In this document: in pieces, positions 38,296 to 47,755 of the stretch
Layout: the number at the start of each line of letters is the position of its first letter
How positions within the stretch are numbered: the stretch's first letter is position 1
Origin: Photobacterium sp. DA100
GTDB lineage: Bacteria; Pseudomonadota; Gammaproteobacteria; Enterobacterales; Vibrionaceae
NCBI RefSeq assembly: GCF_029223585.1
Contig: NZ_CP119423.1
Coordinates: forward strand, 1,736,001-1,800,000
Reading direction: 5' to 3'
DNA: 64,000 bases
Made by a program: the position numbers and the translations under genes
The notes under the pieces: generated by a model
Database searches by the model: none
What the model was told of the DNA's origin: nothing
Seen by the model: only the letters and a program-made list of their open reading frames with translations

Positions 38296-38311
38296 TTTGG
38301 TCTATACCAAA
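38296..38311. promoter_or_regulatory. Putative PhnR operator before the FAD oxidoreductase gene
   Basis: TTTGGTCTATACCAAA is a near-perfect palindrome 14 bases before the ATG, just upstream of the ribosome site AGGTGG. It has the same core as three sites in the phosphonate island at 57566, 59430 and 59658. The mycobacterial UTRA regulator PhnF is reported to bind TGGTATAGACCA, which is this core. Confidence 0.75.
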
Positions 38312-38325
38312 TTAGGTGGTGAATA

Positions 38326-39738
38326 ATGCTCAAGGACAAAGATAACTTCCAGCCATATTGGTTTGCTCAGGCGATGGGAGTAGAAGTATCCGCTCAACCC
38401 AATGTGCTACAAAATGATATCCAAACCGATGTGTGTATCGTCGGTGGCGGGTATACCGGTCTGTGGACTGCCATTAATCTGAAGCAACAGCAGCCAGAGC
38501 TGGATGTTGTGGTCATTGATAAAGGGCTGTGTGGCATTGGAGCCTCTGGTCGCAACGGCGGCTGCATGCTGACGTGGTCGACTAAATACCTGTCGATGAA
38601 AAAGCTCTACGGCGAAGAGAAGGCGGCAAAGCTAGTTGCGGCCTCTGAGCTGGCAATCTATGAAATCGAGGCCTTCTGTAAGGAGCACGGTATTGATGCC
38701 CAATTGCGTCGCCATGGAACGTTATATACCGCGACCAACAGTGCCCAAGAAGGGGCAATGGCTGGCGTCTTGCAGGCATTGGAGCAGCAGGAAATTAACA
38801 GCTGGCAAGCGTGGGAAAAAGACAAGATCCAACTGGAGGCGGGATCTAGCGTGCATAGTGAAGGGTACTATTCTCCGGCGGCTGCCAGTGTCCAGCCGGC
38901 GATGTTGGCCCGTGGCTTGAAACGTGTTGCCGAACGTATGGGGGTAAAGATCTTTGAGAATACCCCGATGGAAGATATCAATACCGAGATCCCAATTACC
39001 ATTACCACCCCGCAGGCGGATATTTTTGCCAAGAAGGTGGTACTGGCACTCAATGCCTGGATGGTAGAGCAGTTCCCCGAATTCAAGCGCAGCGTGGTAT
39101 TAGTCTCTTCAGATATGGCGATCACCAAGCCTGTCCCAGATAAACTGGCTGAAATGGGGCTAAAGGACGGCAAGACAATTGTTGACTCGCGTACCTTTGT
39201 TCATTACTACCGCTCGACACCTGACGGCCGGCTGATGCTGGGCAAGGGCGGTAATTATTTCGCGTTTGCCAATCGTATCAGCAAGGTATTTGATCAGCCA
39301 AGTCGTTATCAGCCGCTGCTGCGTAATGCATTCAATCGGTTCTTCCCTATAATATCGGATCAGCCATTTGCGGCGACTTGGACCGGGGCATCGGATCGCT
39401 CTGTGACCGGGATGCCGTTCTTCGGCCAGTTAAAGCACAATAAAGACATTGTTTATGGCTTAGGCTACTCGGGCAATGGTGTAGCACAAACCTGGATAGG
39501 CGGGAAAATTCTGTCATCATTGGTACTAGAGCAGCAAAATGACTGGACCGAGTGTGGCTTGGTATCCGGCCCTAAAGGTTATTTCCCGCCAGAGCCAATT
39601 CGCTGGACTGGGGCGATGATGGTACGCAACGCGATTCGTCGTAAAGAAGCGGCCGAAGATGCCGGACGCAAACCATTATGGGTGGATAAACAATTGGCCA
39701 AGTTTGCCGATGCGGCCGGCAAAGCAGACAAAGGGTAA
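38326..39738 (+). CDS. FAD-dependent oxidoreductase, putative aminophosphonate oxidoreductase
   Basis: A 470-residue DAO-type flavoprotein. The FAD-binding motif TDVCIVGGGYTGLWTAI is at about residues 34-50, followed by GIGASGRNGGCMLTWSTKYLS. The C-terminal FAD contact is GLGYSGNGVAQTWIGGKIL. The GGCMLTWSTK pattern resembles the putative aminophosphonate oxidoreductase family found beside phosphonate genes. Such enzymes are reported to oxidise AEP or N-methyl-AEP to phosphonoacetaldehyde. The PhnR-like palindrome before it supports this role, although the gene lies 15 kb from the phn island. A gamma-glutamylputrescine or glycine oxidase role is the alternative; the polyamine PuuB gene is separate (46.5 kb). 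Confidence 0.75.
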   Translation: MLKDKDNFQPYWFAQAMGVEVSAQPNVLQNDIQTDVCIVGGGYTGLWTAINLKQQQPELDVVVIDKGLCGIGASGRNGGCMLTWSTKYLSMKKLYGEEKAAKLVAASELAIYEIEAFCKEHGIDAQLRRHGTLYTATNSAQEGAMAGVLQALEQQEINSWQAWEKDKIQLEAGSSVHSEGYYSPAAASVQPAMLARGLKRVAERMGVKIFENTPMEDINTEIPITITTPQADIFAKKVVLALNAWMVEQFPEFKRSVVLVSSDMAITKPVPDKLAEMGLKDGKTIVDSRTFVHYYRSTPDGRLMLGKGGNYFAFANRISKVFDQPSRYQPLLRNAFNRFFPIISDQPFAATWTGASDRSVTGMPFFGQLKHNKDIVYGLGYSGNGVAQTWIGGKILSSLVLEQQNDWTECGLVSGPKGYFPPEPIRWTGAMMVRNAIRRKEAAEDAGRKPLWVDKQLAKFADAAGKADKG

Positions 39739-39770
39739 TACGGCCCGCTGTTTTCTCACCAGATGGAAAT

Positions 39771-39798
39771 AAATAAAGAGCCTCAGGGCTCTTTATTT
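39771..39798 (+). terminator. Terminator after the FAD oxidoreductase gene
   Basis: A 12-bp perfect stem AAATAAAGAGCC with GGCTCTTTATTT and loop TCAG. The T content sits at the end of the stem. Confidence 0.85.
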
Positions 39799-39895
39799 GC
39801 ATATTACATAACTTGTAACACAACCTGCTATTTATCACTTTTCAGTTCGCTTGGACAGATTATAATGTTCTGAGTAATTAGTCTGGGTAGATTGT

Positions 39896-40369
39896 ATGTT
39901 GATTAGGCGTCTCTACACAATTTGTCTGTTTGTTGTATCGTTGTGTGTAAACACCGCGATAGCGCAGCATATTGAGTCGTTTAGTGGCAATAAGTTTTGT
40001 CCGACAGCGCCTGTTCATCCTTCTGTAAGCTTGTTGGCAGTGACTGACAGCAGTTGGCCAATACAAAAAACAGAAGTGATAACCATCACCCAGGAGGAAG
40101 AGCGATCCATCTTCGATGAAGGAGGGGACGCTTATATTTTCAACGCGTTAAGGCGTATCAAAAGCGTTGATCATTATGCCGGCATGGGGGTAAAGCCCTC
40201 GTTTAGCCTCGTTTTTGAATTTCATCCCCCTTCTTTTTTACAAATTGCGCTGACGCCAACGGTATTGCCATCGATGCAGTCCCAATGGGTTGCCCGCATT
40301 CCTCAAAGCCATAACCGTCTTTCCGGCTGGAAAGAGGGCAATTTGCTCTATAGCCATCGTGTCGGCTAA
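39896..40369 (+). CDS. Exported hypothetical protein
   Basis: A 157-residue protein with a likely signal peptide (LIRRLYTICLFVVSLCVNTAIAQ, cleavage near AIA-Q at about residue 23). The mature part has no motif I know; it is rich in beta-type patterns and has one Cys. Presumably periplasmic. It stands alone after a terminator. Confidence 0.6.
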   Translation: MLIRRLYTICLFVVSLCVNTAIAQHIESFSGNKFCPTAPVHPSVSLLAVTDSSWPIQKTEVITITQEEERSIFDEGGDAYIFNALRRIKSVDHYAGMGVKPSFSLVFEFHPPSFLQIALTPTVLPSMQSQWVARIPQSHNRLSGWKEGNLLYSHRVG

Positions 40370-40491
40370 TCCTTATAGCTCCATATCTTAAGTAAGTTAA
40401 CTGAGTGTATTTGTAGCAGATCGATATCGATCACTACTGTCTCCTATACAAAAGGGGTTCCTGTGTATCAGGGACTTTATAAATAAAGGGT

Positions 40492-40743
40492 ATGACAATG
40501 GAGCGTACTTGGGTTTCTTTGCGAGTTAAAACTGCACTGTCTAATTGGCGGGGGATCACCCTGGTTGTAATTTCGACGCTGCTCGTTTTTCTAAGCTGGC
40601 CAAGCTCACCAATTCACCATTCATCGCTGGTGGTAAATGAGTACATCGAACACAGATTGGTTGAGATGAAAATCAACCAGGAAGGGACTCTAGCTTCCCG
40701 AATGCTAGTGGATTTGATTTTTGGTAACGCTCGCCAAGGTTGA
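40492..40743 (+). CDS. Small single-helix membrane protein of unknown function
   Basis: An 83-residue protein. AAAGGG precedes the ATG at 40492; an ATG two codons later is equally possible. One hydrophobic helix (about 23-37, ITLVVISTLLVFLSW) follows a basic N terminus, so the C-terminal 45 residues should face the periplasm. No family recognised. It lies 78 bp before the dedA-family gene in the same direction and may share its transcript. Confidence 0.55.
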   Translation: MTMERTWVSLRVKTALSNWRGITLVVISTLLVFLSWPSSPIHHSSLVVNEYIEHRLVEMKINQEGTLASRMLVDLIFGNARQG

Positions 40744-40821
40744 GCACAACATGTCACGGTTTGTTTGTTCATAGGCGGCAATAAGGCCGGGAATACCGGT
40801 AGTTACGTTTTGGAGTAGTAT

Positions 40822-41484
40822 ATGCAAGAGATGTTATTGGCTATATGGCATCATGATTTTGAAACCCTGCAGCAAGTGAGTTCATTGCAATGGTTCTTGT
40901 TGTTGCTGACGATAATCTTGCTATTGGAATCGAGTTTTGTATTTTTGCCTCTGCCTGGCGACGGGTTAGTACTGTTTGCCGGAGGTATGATTGGGCTTGG
41001 AATTTTAGATTTCCCTACGACTGTTGCTGCACTGTGTTTTGCGGCTACCTTTGGTGGGTTTATGGGCTACCTGCAGGGAAGGGTGTTACATCGGACCCGG
41101 TTTGTGGATTGGTTGGAGCGTATGCTACCTGATGATGCGTTGCCAAAAGCAAGACGGTTACTCAATAAATACGGCTTTCTCTCGTTGTTCATTTCTCGCT
41201 TTGTTCCTTTTGTCAGGGTGCTAACGCCCATGTTGATGGGGATCGCTAAGCTGAGCGCATGGCGAATGGTGGTGATCAGCGCCATGAGCTCCCTGATCTG
41301 GTGTTTGATTTTGTTGCTGGTGGGCAAATGGGTAATGCTTAGCCCGATGTTGAGTGAATACCAGCAAATCCTAACCAAAGGGTTGGTGATGCTAAGCTTC
41401 ACCCTGATGGTGTCGGCTATTGTTGGGTTGGTATATCGGATGGTCAAATCACGATATGTGACTTATCGTCAGCCTCAGCGATAA
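40822..41484 (+). CDS. DedA-family membrane protein
   Basis: A 220-residue protein of the DedA/SNARE-associated superfamily, with about five hydrophobic segments. Family features are FVFLPLPGDGLVLFAGGMIG, with its acidic residue in a re-entrant region, GGFMGYLQGRVL, and FISRFVPFVRVLTPMLMGIAK with the conserved Arg residues. Family members affect membrane potential and undecaprenyl-phosphate recycling. Which member this is cannot be decided from context. Confidence 0.88.
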   Translation: MQEMLLAIWHHDFETLQQVSSLQWFLLLLTIILLLESSFVFLPLPGDGLVLFAGGMIGLGILDFPTTVAALCFAATFGGFMGYLQGRVLHRTRFVDWLERMLPDDALPKARRLLNKYGFLSLFISRFVPFVRVLTPMLMGIAKLSAWRMVVISAMSSLIWCLILLLVGKWVMLSPMLSEYQQILTKGLVMLSFTLMVSAIVGLVYRMVKSRYVTYRQPQR

Positions 41485-41496
41485 ATGAAAAGCGAA

Positions 41497-41545
41497 ACAC
41501 CGAAGTGCCTTCCTGGCCGAGGGCATTCGGTGTCTCGCTCTTATA
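41497..41545. terminator. Imperfect hairpin between convergent dedA-family and gabT genes
   Basis: ACACCGAA with TGCC pairs to GGCA with TTCGGTGT across a loop. On the minus strand it is followed by TTTCGCTTTTC, which suits the end of the long polyamine operon. Confidence 0.65.
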
Positions 41546-41568
41546 CGCTCTGGGTTAGGCATAACTTA

Positions 41569-42846
41569 CTAGTTGGCGCAATCTAGCAAGATTGCTTCGA
41601 GCTTATCTAGCCCTTGATGCAGTACGTCAGCTTCTATTGTCAGCGGCGGAAGTAACCTGATCACGTTACCTTTAACTCCACATGACAGAAGAATTAGACC
41701 TGCTTCTTGTGCCTTGCTGATAACGGTTTTGGTGAGCTCAGGTAATGGCTTTCCAGAAATTGGGTCTGAAAATTCAATGGCAATCATTGCTCCAAGGGTT
41801 CGTACATCGCCAATGGTGGCGACTTTGGTGCGGAGCGTTTCCAGTTTGGCCGAGACAATTTCACCAATATCCAGTGCCTTGCGACAAAGCTGTTCTTCTT
41901 CAATAATTTTCAGTACTTCTAATCCCGCCACACAGCCAAGTGGAGAGCCTGCATAGGTACCGCCTAATCCGCCGGGTAGGGCTGCATCCATGATATTGGC
42001 TTTGCCCACCACGGCTGATATTGGGAAGCCACCTGCAATGCCTTTTGCCATGGTGATGAGATCAGGCTCAATGCCTAAGTATTCGGTCGCAAATAATTTC
42101 CCGGTACGGGCAAAGCCAGTTTGTATCTCATCGGCGATGAGTACGATGCCATGCTGATCGCAAAGTTCACGTACCCGCTGGGCAAATTCAACAGGTGCTT
42201 GGTAGAAGCCGCCTTCGCCCTGAACCGGCTCAAAGATAATAGCGGCAATTCGATTTGGCTCGATATCACAGCTGAACAGATCGTTGATAGCGTTTAGGCT
42301 GTCATCAATCGAAATACCATGATATGCGTTAGGGTATGGGGCATGGTAGATTTCATTAGGGAAAGGGCCGAAGCCTGCTTTATATGGTGCGACTTTCCCG
42401 GTTAAGCCCATTGTCATATTGGTCCGTCCGTGGAAGCCCCCCTTGAAGGCAATCACGCCACTTCGTTTGGTATGAGCGCGGGCAATTTTAATCGCATTTT
42501 CGACGGCTTCTGCGCCTGTTGTAAGAAAGACAGCCTTTTTCTGGGTGTCACCTGGGGCAAGTTGTGTGAGCTTTTCGGCAAGCTCAACAAATGAGCTGTA
42601 CGGCGTTACCATTGCACAAGTGTGTGAGAATTGATCCAGCTGGGCTTTGACCGCCTCGGTGATCCTCGGATGGGAGTGACCGGTGTTATTGACCGCGATG
42701 CCAGCTGCAAAATCAATATACTGGTTGTCTTCAATATCCCAGACAATGGCATTTTCGGCTTTTTTCACATACAGCGGGTAAAGCGCCCCCATACCCTGGG
42801 CGATCACTTGTTGTCTTTTATTGTGTAGTTCTTGATTGGATTTCAT
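41569..42846 (-). CDS. gabT: 4-aminobutyrate aminotransferase
   Basis: A 425-residue class III aminotransferase turning GABA plus 2-oxoglutarate into succinate semialdehyde plus glutamate. Motifs are FLTTGAEAVENAIKIAR, AFKGGFHGRTNMTMGLTGK, IADEIQTGFARTGKLFA and the PLP Lys in ITMAKGIAGGFPIS. The ATG at 42846 has AAAGGA upstream; the frame runs 13 codons further but without a ribosome site. It begins 17 bp after gabD and is the last gene of the polyamine operon. PuuE is the isofunctional name in the Puu pathway. Confidence 0.92.
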   Translation of the reverse strand: MKSNQELHNKRQQVIAQGMGALYPLYVKKAENAIVWDIEDNQYIDFAAGIAVNNTGHSHPRITEAVKAQLDQFSHTCAMVTPYSSFVELAEKLTQLAPGDTQKKAVFLTTGAEAVENAIKIARAHTKRSGVIAFKGGFHGRTNMTMGLTGKVAPYKAGFGPFPNEIYHAPYPNAYHGISIDDSLNAINDLFSCDIEPNRIAAIIFEPVQGEGGFYQAPVEFAQRVRELCDQHGIVLIADEIQTGFARTGKLFATEYLGIEPDLITMAKGIAGGFPISAVVGKANIMDAALPGGLGGTYAGSPLGCVAGLEVLKIIEEEQLCRKALDIGEIVSAKLETLRTKVATIGDVRTLGAMIAIEFSDPISGKPLPELTKTVISKAQEAGLILLSCGVKGNVIRLLPPLTIEADVLHQGLDKLEAILLDCAN

Positions 42847-42863
42847 GGCTAATTTCCTTTTAT

Positions 42864-44294
42864 TTATGCAATACCGCCGAAACACATGTATTTAATATCT
42901 AGGTATTCATCTAATCCCTGTTTGGCGCCCTCTCGGCCGATCCCCGACTCTTTTACACCGCCGAATGGTGCAACTTCAGTCGAGATGATCCCCTCGTTGA
43001 TCCCGACCATGCCGTAGTCCAGTGCCTCGGCGACTTTCCAGATCCGCTTGATATTTTGGCTGTAGAAATAGGAGGCGAGACCATAAGGGGTATCGTTGGC
43101 CATGTCGATTAATTCTTCATCGCTGTCGAAGCGCAAAATCGGGGCGACGGGGCCAAAAATCTCTTCCTGAACGATGTCCATATGCTGTTCGACATCCACC
43201 AAAATTGCAGGAGACATAAATAAGCCCCCATATTGTTTTTGCTCGGTAATCAAGGTTGCCCCTTGTTCACAAGCAAACTGGACAAGGGACTTGACTTTGT
43301 CTTTGGCCGCTTGACTGATCATTGGGCCGAGTGCTACGCCTTCCTCAAGGCCATTGCCGATTCTGAGTGAGTTTACTGCGGCTCGGAACTTCAGGACGAA
43401 CTCATCGTGGACTTTGCTGTGTACATAAAAACGGTTGGCACAGACGCATGTTTGGCCAGCATTGCGGAACTTGGAGGCAATCGCGCCCTGGACAGCACTA
43501 TCGATGTCTGCATCATCGAAGACTATGAACGGAGCGTTACCTCCTAGCTCCATGGATGTGCGTTTTACGGTATCTGCACACTGTGCCATTAGAAGCTTGC
43601 CGACTCGGGTCGAGCCGGTAAAAGATAGCTTTCTAATCAGTGGGTGATGGGTAAAAGTGTCACCGATTGATTTTGCGTTCGAACTGCAAACGACCTGGAG
43701 CACATCTTTGGGGATCCCTGCCTGGTAGGCCAGCTGAGTAATAGCCAGTGCCGATAATGGCGTAAGCTCGGAGGGTTTAACGATAAAGCTACAGCCAGCC
43801 GCGAGAGCAGGAGCCGCTTTGCGGGTGATCATCGCAATAGGAAAATTCCAAGGCGTGATGGCACAAGCAACCCCCACTGGCTGTTTAACGGTAATGACAC
43901 GCCGGTCAGAGGTATGGCCGGGAATGGAATCGCCGTAGGCTCGCTTACCTTCTTCGGCAAACCATTCGATAAAGCTCGCACCGTAGAGTACCTCGCCTTT
44001 TGCTTCGGCAAACGGCTTCCCTTGCTCTAGAGTCATCAAACGCGCGAGATCATCTTGGTTTTCGATGAGCAACTGAAACCACTTGTTGAGCTTCGAAGCT
44101 CGCTCTTTGGCTGTGTGACCAGCCCATGACTTTTGCGCAAGATGTGCGGTTTCAATCATGTCACATAGTTGCTCTGAGGTGGTAGTTTTCACATACCCGA
44201 GCACGGCCATGGTGGCAGGATTAGTGACTTTTAGGGTGTGGCAATCCGGTTCGCTCAAAAAAGAGAGCAAACTCTTGTTCTTTATCTGTTCCAT
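42864..44294 (-). CDS. gabD: Succinate-semialdehyde dehydrogenase
   Basis: A 476-residue aldehyde dehydrogenase oxidising succinate semialdehyde to succinate. PWNFPIAMITRKAAPALAAG near residue 147, SMELGGNAPFIVF with the general-base Glu, and the catalytic Cys in AGQTCVCANRFYV (two Cys as CVC) fit the NADP-dependent GabD type. C-terminal PFGGVKESGIGREG is standard. It sits between aguA and gabT on one strand. Confidence 0.92.
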   Translation of the reverse strand: MEQIKNKSLLSFLSEPDCHTLKVTNPATMAVLGYVKTTTSEQLCDMIETAHLAQKSWAGHTAKERASKLNKWFQLLIENQDDLARLMTLEQGKPFAEAKGEVLYGASFIEWFAEEGKRAYGDSIPGHTSDRRVITVKQPVGVACAITPWNFPIAMITRKAAPALAAGCSFIVKPSELTPLSALAITQLAYQAGIPKDVLQVVCSSNAKSIGDTFTHHPLIRKLSFTGSTRVGKLLMAQCADTVKRTSMELGGNAPFIVFDDADIDSAVQGAIASKFRNAGQTCVCANRFYVHSKVHDEFVLKFRAAVNSLRIGNGLEEGVALGPMISQAAKDKVKSLVQFACEQGATLITEQKQYGGLFMSPAILVDVEQHMDIVQEEIFGPVAPILRFDSDEELIDMANDTPYGLASYFYSQNIKRIWKVAEALDYGMVGINEGIISTEVAPFGGVKESGIGREGAKQGLDEYLDIKYMCFGGIA

Positions 44295-44375
44295 ACTGTG
44301 TCCTAGTTAAGGGTAAAAACTAGCCTTACTCCAAGGGCTAGGTAAAGACGTGCTTATGTGCTTGTTGATGAGAGG

Positions 44376-45470
44376 TTATGCTGCACCTCCCACAGGGATC
44401 TGTTGGGTAATACAGTGGATATTGCCACCACCGAGCAAAACTTCCCGGGTTGGGATACCAACGATGTTGTAGTCGGGGAGGGCGTTTTGCAAAATCGACT
44501 TCGCCATAGAATCGGTCAGACTGTCTAATTCCGGTAGAAATACAGTCTTATTGATCATCAGGAAATTCGCGTAAGAGCCGCCCAGCCGCTCGCCGGCATG
44601 ACGCTTCATTCCATGCGATGGGGCAATACCCGCCGCTTCGTGCTCTTGCAAATACAATGGCCCCGGGATGGGGAGTTTAATGACCTCAATAGTGCGCCCT
44701 TTGGCATCCAGACTATTGACCAATACCCGCAGCGCCTCACGCGAGATCAGGTATTGCGGATCATTGATATCTTCGGTCCAGCTCAGTACCACTCTACCGG
44801 GGGCTATCACATGTAGCAGGTTGTCAACATGCCCATCGGTTTCATCATTGAATAGCCCTTTGGGAAGCCAGATGACTTTAGTGATGCCGAGATAATCGGC
44901 TAGGTACTGCTCAATGTCGTCCTGGCTTAACTCCGGGTTTCTCCCCGGGCTTAACAAGCACTCCGCAGTGGTATAGAGCGTGCCTTCTCCGTCAGTATGG
45001 ATGGCTCCTCCTTCAAGCACAAAAGGGGCTCGGTAGTGGTCTATTCCCAGACGTTCGCAAATTTTAGCTGCTAACTTGTCATCATCAGACCAAGGCGCGT
45101 AAAGCCCGTTGAACTCGCCACCCCAGGCGTTGAAGCGCCAGCTTATCCCGCGTTTTTCACCCTCGGCATTGGTGACGATGGTCGGGCCTATATCACGCAT
45201 CCACGCGTCGTTATAAGTCATGACCTCAACGTGAACCGATGGGGCAAGTTGATCCCTCGCTTCTTGTTGTTGCCTCTCACTGACCACAACCGTAACGGGG
45301 ACGACCCGGTTGATTGCATTGGCGACCCTTGCGAAAGCTTGCTGAGCAGGCTTGGCGTCATTTCGCCAGTTGTCCTGACGCTCAGGCCAAGCGAGCCACA
45401 CCGCTTGCTGGGTAGCAAATTCAGCAGGGAAGGTAAATCCATCTTGTTTGGGCGTTGTCACAAGTTCCAT
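44376..45470 (-). CDS. aguA: Agmatine deiminase
   Basis: A 364-residue guanidino-modifying enzyme converting agmatine to N-carbamoylputrescine and ammonia. Motifs are VWLAWPERQDNWR, YNDAWMRDIGPT, VLEGGAIHTDGEGT and the nucleophilic Cys in LLGGGNIHCITQQ near the C terminus. The frame also offers a TTG two codons upstream; ATG 45470 is preferred. It lies directly downstream of aguB, its pathway partner. Confidence 0.94.
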   Translation of the reverse strand: MELVTTPKQDGFTFPAEFATQQAVWLAWPERQDNWRNDAKPAQQAFARVANAINRVVPVTVVVSERQQQEARDQLAPSVHVEVMTYNDAWMRDIGPTIVTNAEGEKRGISWRFNAWGGEFNGLYAPWSDDDKLAAKICERLGIDHYRAPFVLEGGAIHTDGEGTLYTTAECLLSPGRNPELSQDDIEQYLADYLGITKVIWLPKGLFNDETDGHVDNLLHVIAPGRVVLSWTEDINDPQYLISREALRVLVNSLDAKGRTIEVIKLPIPGPLYLQEHEAAGIAPSHGMKRHAGERLGGSYANFLMINKTVFLPELDSLTDSMAKSILQNALPDYNIVGIPTREVLLGGGNIHCITQQIPVGGAA

Positions 45471-45568
45471 TTGCAAGCTCTCTATACTGATTTATGAGCT
45501 GAATACCGCTCCTTTTACTGGCAACATTTAGCCAGTTGCCAGGAAAAGGGGAGTTGGTTAATAGCGTA

Positions 45569-46438
45569 TTATTTCGCGCTAAGGGAATTTAGCTGGCCGT
45601 ATAAATCTGGGCGGCGGTCTCTAAACAGCCCCCAGCTATGTCGGGCTTTTGCGGTCGCATCGAGATCGATTTCGGCATAGATAATGGTTTCCTCATCTCG
45701 CGAGGCTTCGGCAAGTTTGTCTCCAGTATGATCAGTGATGAAAGATGAACCATAGAAAGTGGTTTCAATGCCGTCGTCAGACTCAACCCCGGTGCGGTTA
45801 GAGGCAATCACCGGGACCAGATTAGCCGCAGAGTGACCTTGCATGGTGCGCTGCCAGTGCCCTTGTGAGTCTAAGTTAGCATCCTGCGGCTCTGAGCCTA
45901 TGGCTGTCGGGTAGAAGATAGCTTCTGCGCCTTGCAGTACCAAACAGCGGGCAAGTTCAGGAAACCATTGATCCCAGCAGATCCCGGCTCCGAAGCGGCC
46001 AAATTGTGTATCCCAAACCTTAAAGCCGGTATCTCCAGGGCTGAAATAGAACTTTTCGCTGTAGCCCGGGCCATCAGGGATGTGTGACTTACGGTAATTG
46101 TCTAACACCGTGCCATCGGCATCGATCATGACTAATGAGTTGAAAAAAGCATTGCCGCTCTTTTCGAAATAGCTGACCGGAAGCACGACGTTAAACTCTT
46201 TGGCAATAGCGCTCATCGTACTAATCAGCGGGCTGCTATCGAGCTCTTGTGCTAATTCAAAGTATTTGGCTTCTTGCTTTTTGCAGAAGTAGGGCGCTGC
46301 AAATAACTCTTGCAAAACCACCACATTGGCACCGTTATCGGCCGCTTCTTTTACGCTCTGGCGGATTTTGTCGAGGTTCTTTTCTAAATCCCAGCTGATA
46401 GCAAGCTGCACAGCAGCAAAAGTTACTTTTCTTGTCAT
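45569..46438 (-). CDS. aguB: N-carbamoylputrescine amidase
   Basis: A 289-residue nitrilase-superfamily enzyme releasing putrescine, CO2 and ammonia from N-carbamoylputrescine. The Glu-Lys-Cys triad appears as VVLQELFAAPYF, NYRKSHIPDGPGY and GICWDQWFPE. The open frame extends 49 codons upstream into puuB, but the ATG at 46438 has AAGGA nine bases upstream and the normal N terminus (MTRKVTFAAVQ). It is part of the long minus-strand operon. Confidence 0.94.
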   Translation of the reverse strand: MTRKVTFAAVQLAISWDLEKNLDKIRQSVKEAADNGANVVVLQELFAAPYFCKKQEAKYFELAQELDSSPLISTMSAIAKEFNVVLPVSYFEKSGNAFFNSLVMIDADGTVLDNYRKSHIPDGPGYSEKFYFSPGDTGFKVWDTQFGRFGAGICWDQWFPELARCLVLQGAEAIFYPTAIGSEPQDANLDSQGHWQRTMQGHSAANLVPVIASNRTGVESDDGIETTFYGSSFITDHTGDKLAEASRDEETIIYAEIDLDATAKARHSWGLFRDRRPDLYGQLNSLSAK

Positions 46439-46457
46439 GAATGCGTCCTTGTGTTTC

Positions 46458-47735
46458 TTAGATTGCCAGTTTGTCGCGTAGGTTGTAGTAAGCCGCACCC
46501 AGAGCCGTAAAAGGAATTTGGAAGTGACGGCCGCCAGGGAAGGCGTAATGCTTGAGTGAAGCAAATGCATCGAAGCGTTCTGCATGGCCGGTCAGTGCCT
46601 CTGCCAGCAATTTACCGGCGAGGTGCGTACAGGTAACACCGTGCCCGCTGTAACCCTGCAGGTAGTAGATGTTGTCGCTGAAGCAACCAAATTGTGGCAT
46701 ACGCGAATAGGTCAGCAGGAAGTTGCCGGTCCACGCATAGTCAATTTTTATCCCTTGAAGTTGTGGGAAGACTTTATCCATTTTGGGGCGGATGAGTTGC
46801 TCAATATTTTGCGGGTCACGTGCACCATAGACGACGCCACCACCAAACAGAAGTCGCTTGTCGGCCGAGAGGCGGAAGTAATCGAGCAGGTAATTACAGT
46901 CTTCCACACAATAGTCAGAAGGCAGAATCGTCTTGAGTTGCTCTTCATTGAGCGGGGCCGTCGCGACAACCTGGGTGCCGCATGGAATTGCCTTGTTGCT
47001 GATGTTCGGGGCCAGTCCTCCGAGATATGCGTTACCTGCCAGGACAAGGTATTTGGCCTTTACTGAGCCTTTTTCAGTATGGGCAACAGGCATTGGGCCT
47101 TTTTCGATGCGGGTCACAGCGGACTGTTCGAAAATCTGTCCACCCATTTTGACAAAAGCGCTGGCTTCACCGAGGGCAAGTTTAAGAGGGTGGATGTGAC
47201 CTCCTCGCATATCCAGCAGGCCGCCGACGTAAGCCTCGGTGCCTACGGCTTGCTTAACGTCGTTTTCGTCTAATAGTGACAGCTGATTGTTACCGTAACG
47301 CTCCCAGTTTTTCTTGTGCTCTTCGAGCCCTTTTAGCTGCTTGTGGTTAAGAGCAGTAAAAAGCCCGCCTTGCTTAAGATCACAATCAATATTATGTGTT
47401 GCGACAAGCTGGCGAATAATATCACCGCCTTCAAAAATCATGTTGCACAGCTCGGTAGCGGTTTTGGAATCATAGCGCTGCTCGATAACATCGACATCAC
47501 GGCTGTAGCTGTTGACGATTTGGCCGCCGTTACGACCGGTAGCACCGAAACCCACCTTGGCGCTTTCAAGAACAGCAACGCGAAAGCCTTTTTCGGCGAG
47601 GTGCAGGGCTGATGACAGGCCAGAGAATCCTGCCCCGACGACACAAACATCGACTTCGATGTTGTCCTGCAGTTGCGGATACGCTGGCATATTCGGGACA
47701 GAGTTGGCATAGAATGAATCGGTATGTGTGGTCAT
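46458..47735 (-). CDS. puuB: Gamma-glutamylputrescine oxidase
   Basis: A 425-residue DAO-type flavoprotein with the FAD motif VDVCVVGAGFSGLSSALHL near residue 29, GFGATGRNGGQIVNSYSRD, and the C-terminal QGYSGHGVTCTHLAGKLLAEA. It oxidises gamma-glutamylputrescine to the aldehyde with release of ammonia and peroxide. It lies between puuC and aguB, with about 20-bp gaps on both sides. Its partner genes puuA, puuC and puuD are all present. Confidence 0.92.
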   Translation of the reverse strand: MTTHTDSFYANSVPNMPAYPQLQDNIEVDVCVVGAGFSGLSSALHLAEKGFRVAVLESAKVGFGATGRNGGQIVNSYSRDVDVIEQRYDSKTATELCNMIFEGGDIIRQLVATHNIDCDLKQGGLFTALNHKQLKGLEEHKKNWERYGNNQLSLLDENDVKQAVGTEAYVGGLLDMRGGHIHPLKLALGEASAFVKMGGQIFEQSAVTRIEKGPMPVAHTEKGSVKAKYLVLAGNAYLGGLAPNISNKAIPCGTQVVATAPLNEEQLKTILPSDYCVEDCNYLLDYFRLSADKRLLFGGGVVYGARDPQNIEQLIRPKMDKVFPQLQGIKIDYAWTGNFLLTYSRMPQFGCFSDNIYYLQGYSGHGVTCTHLAGKLLAEALTGHAERFDAFASLKHYAFPGGRHFQIPFTALGAAYYNLRDKLAI

Positions 47736-47755
47736 GATCTAATCCTTTAGTTGAC

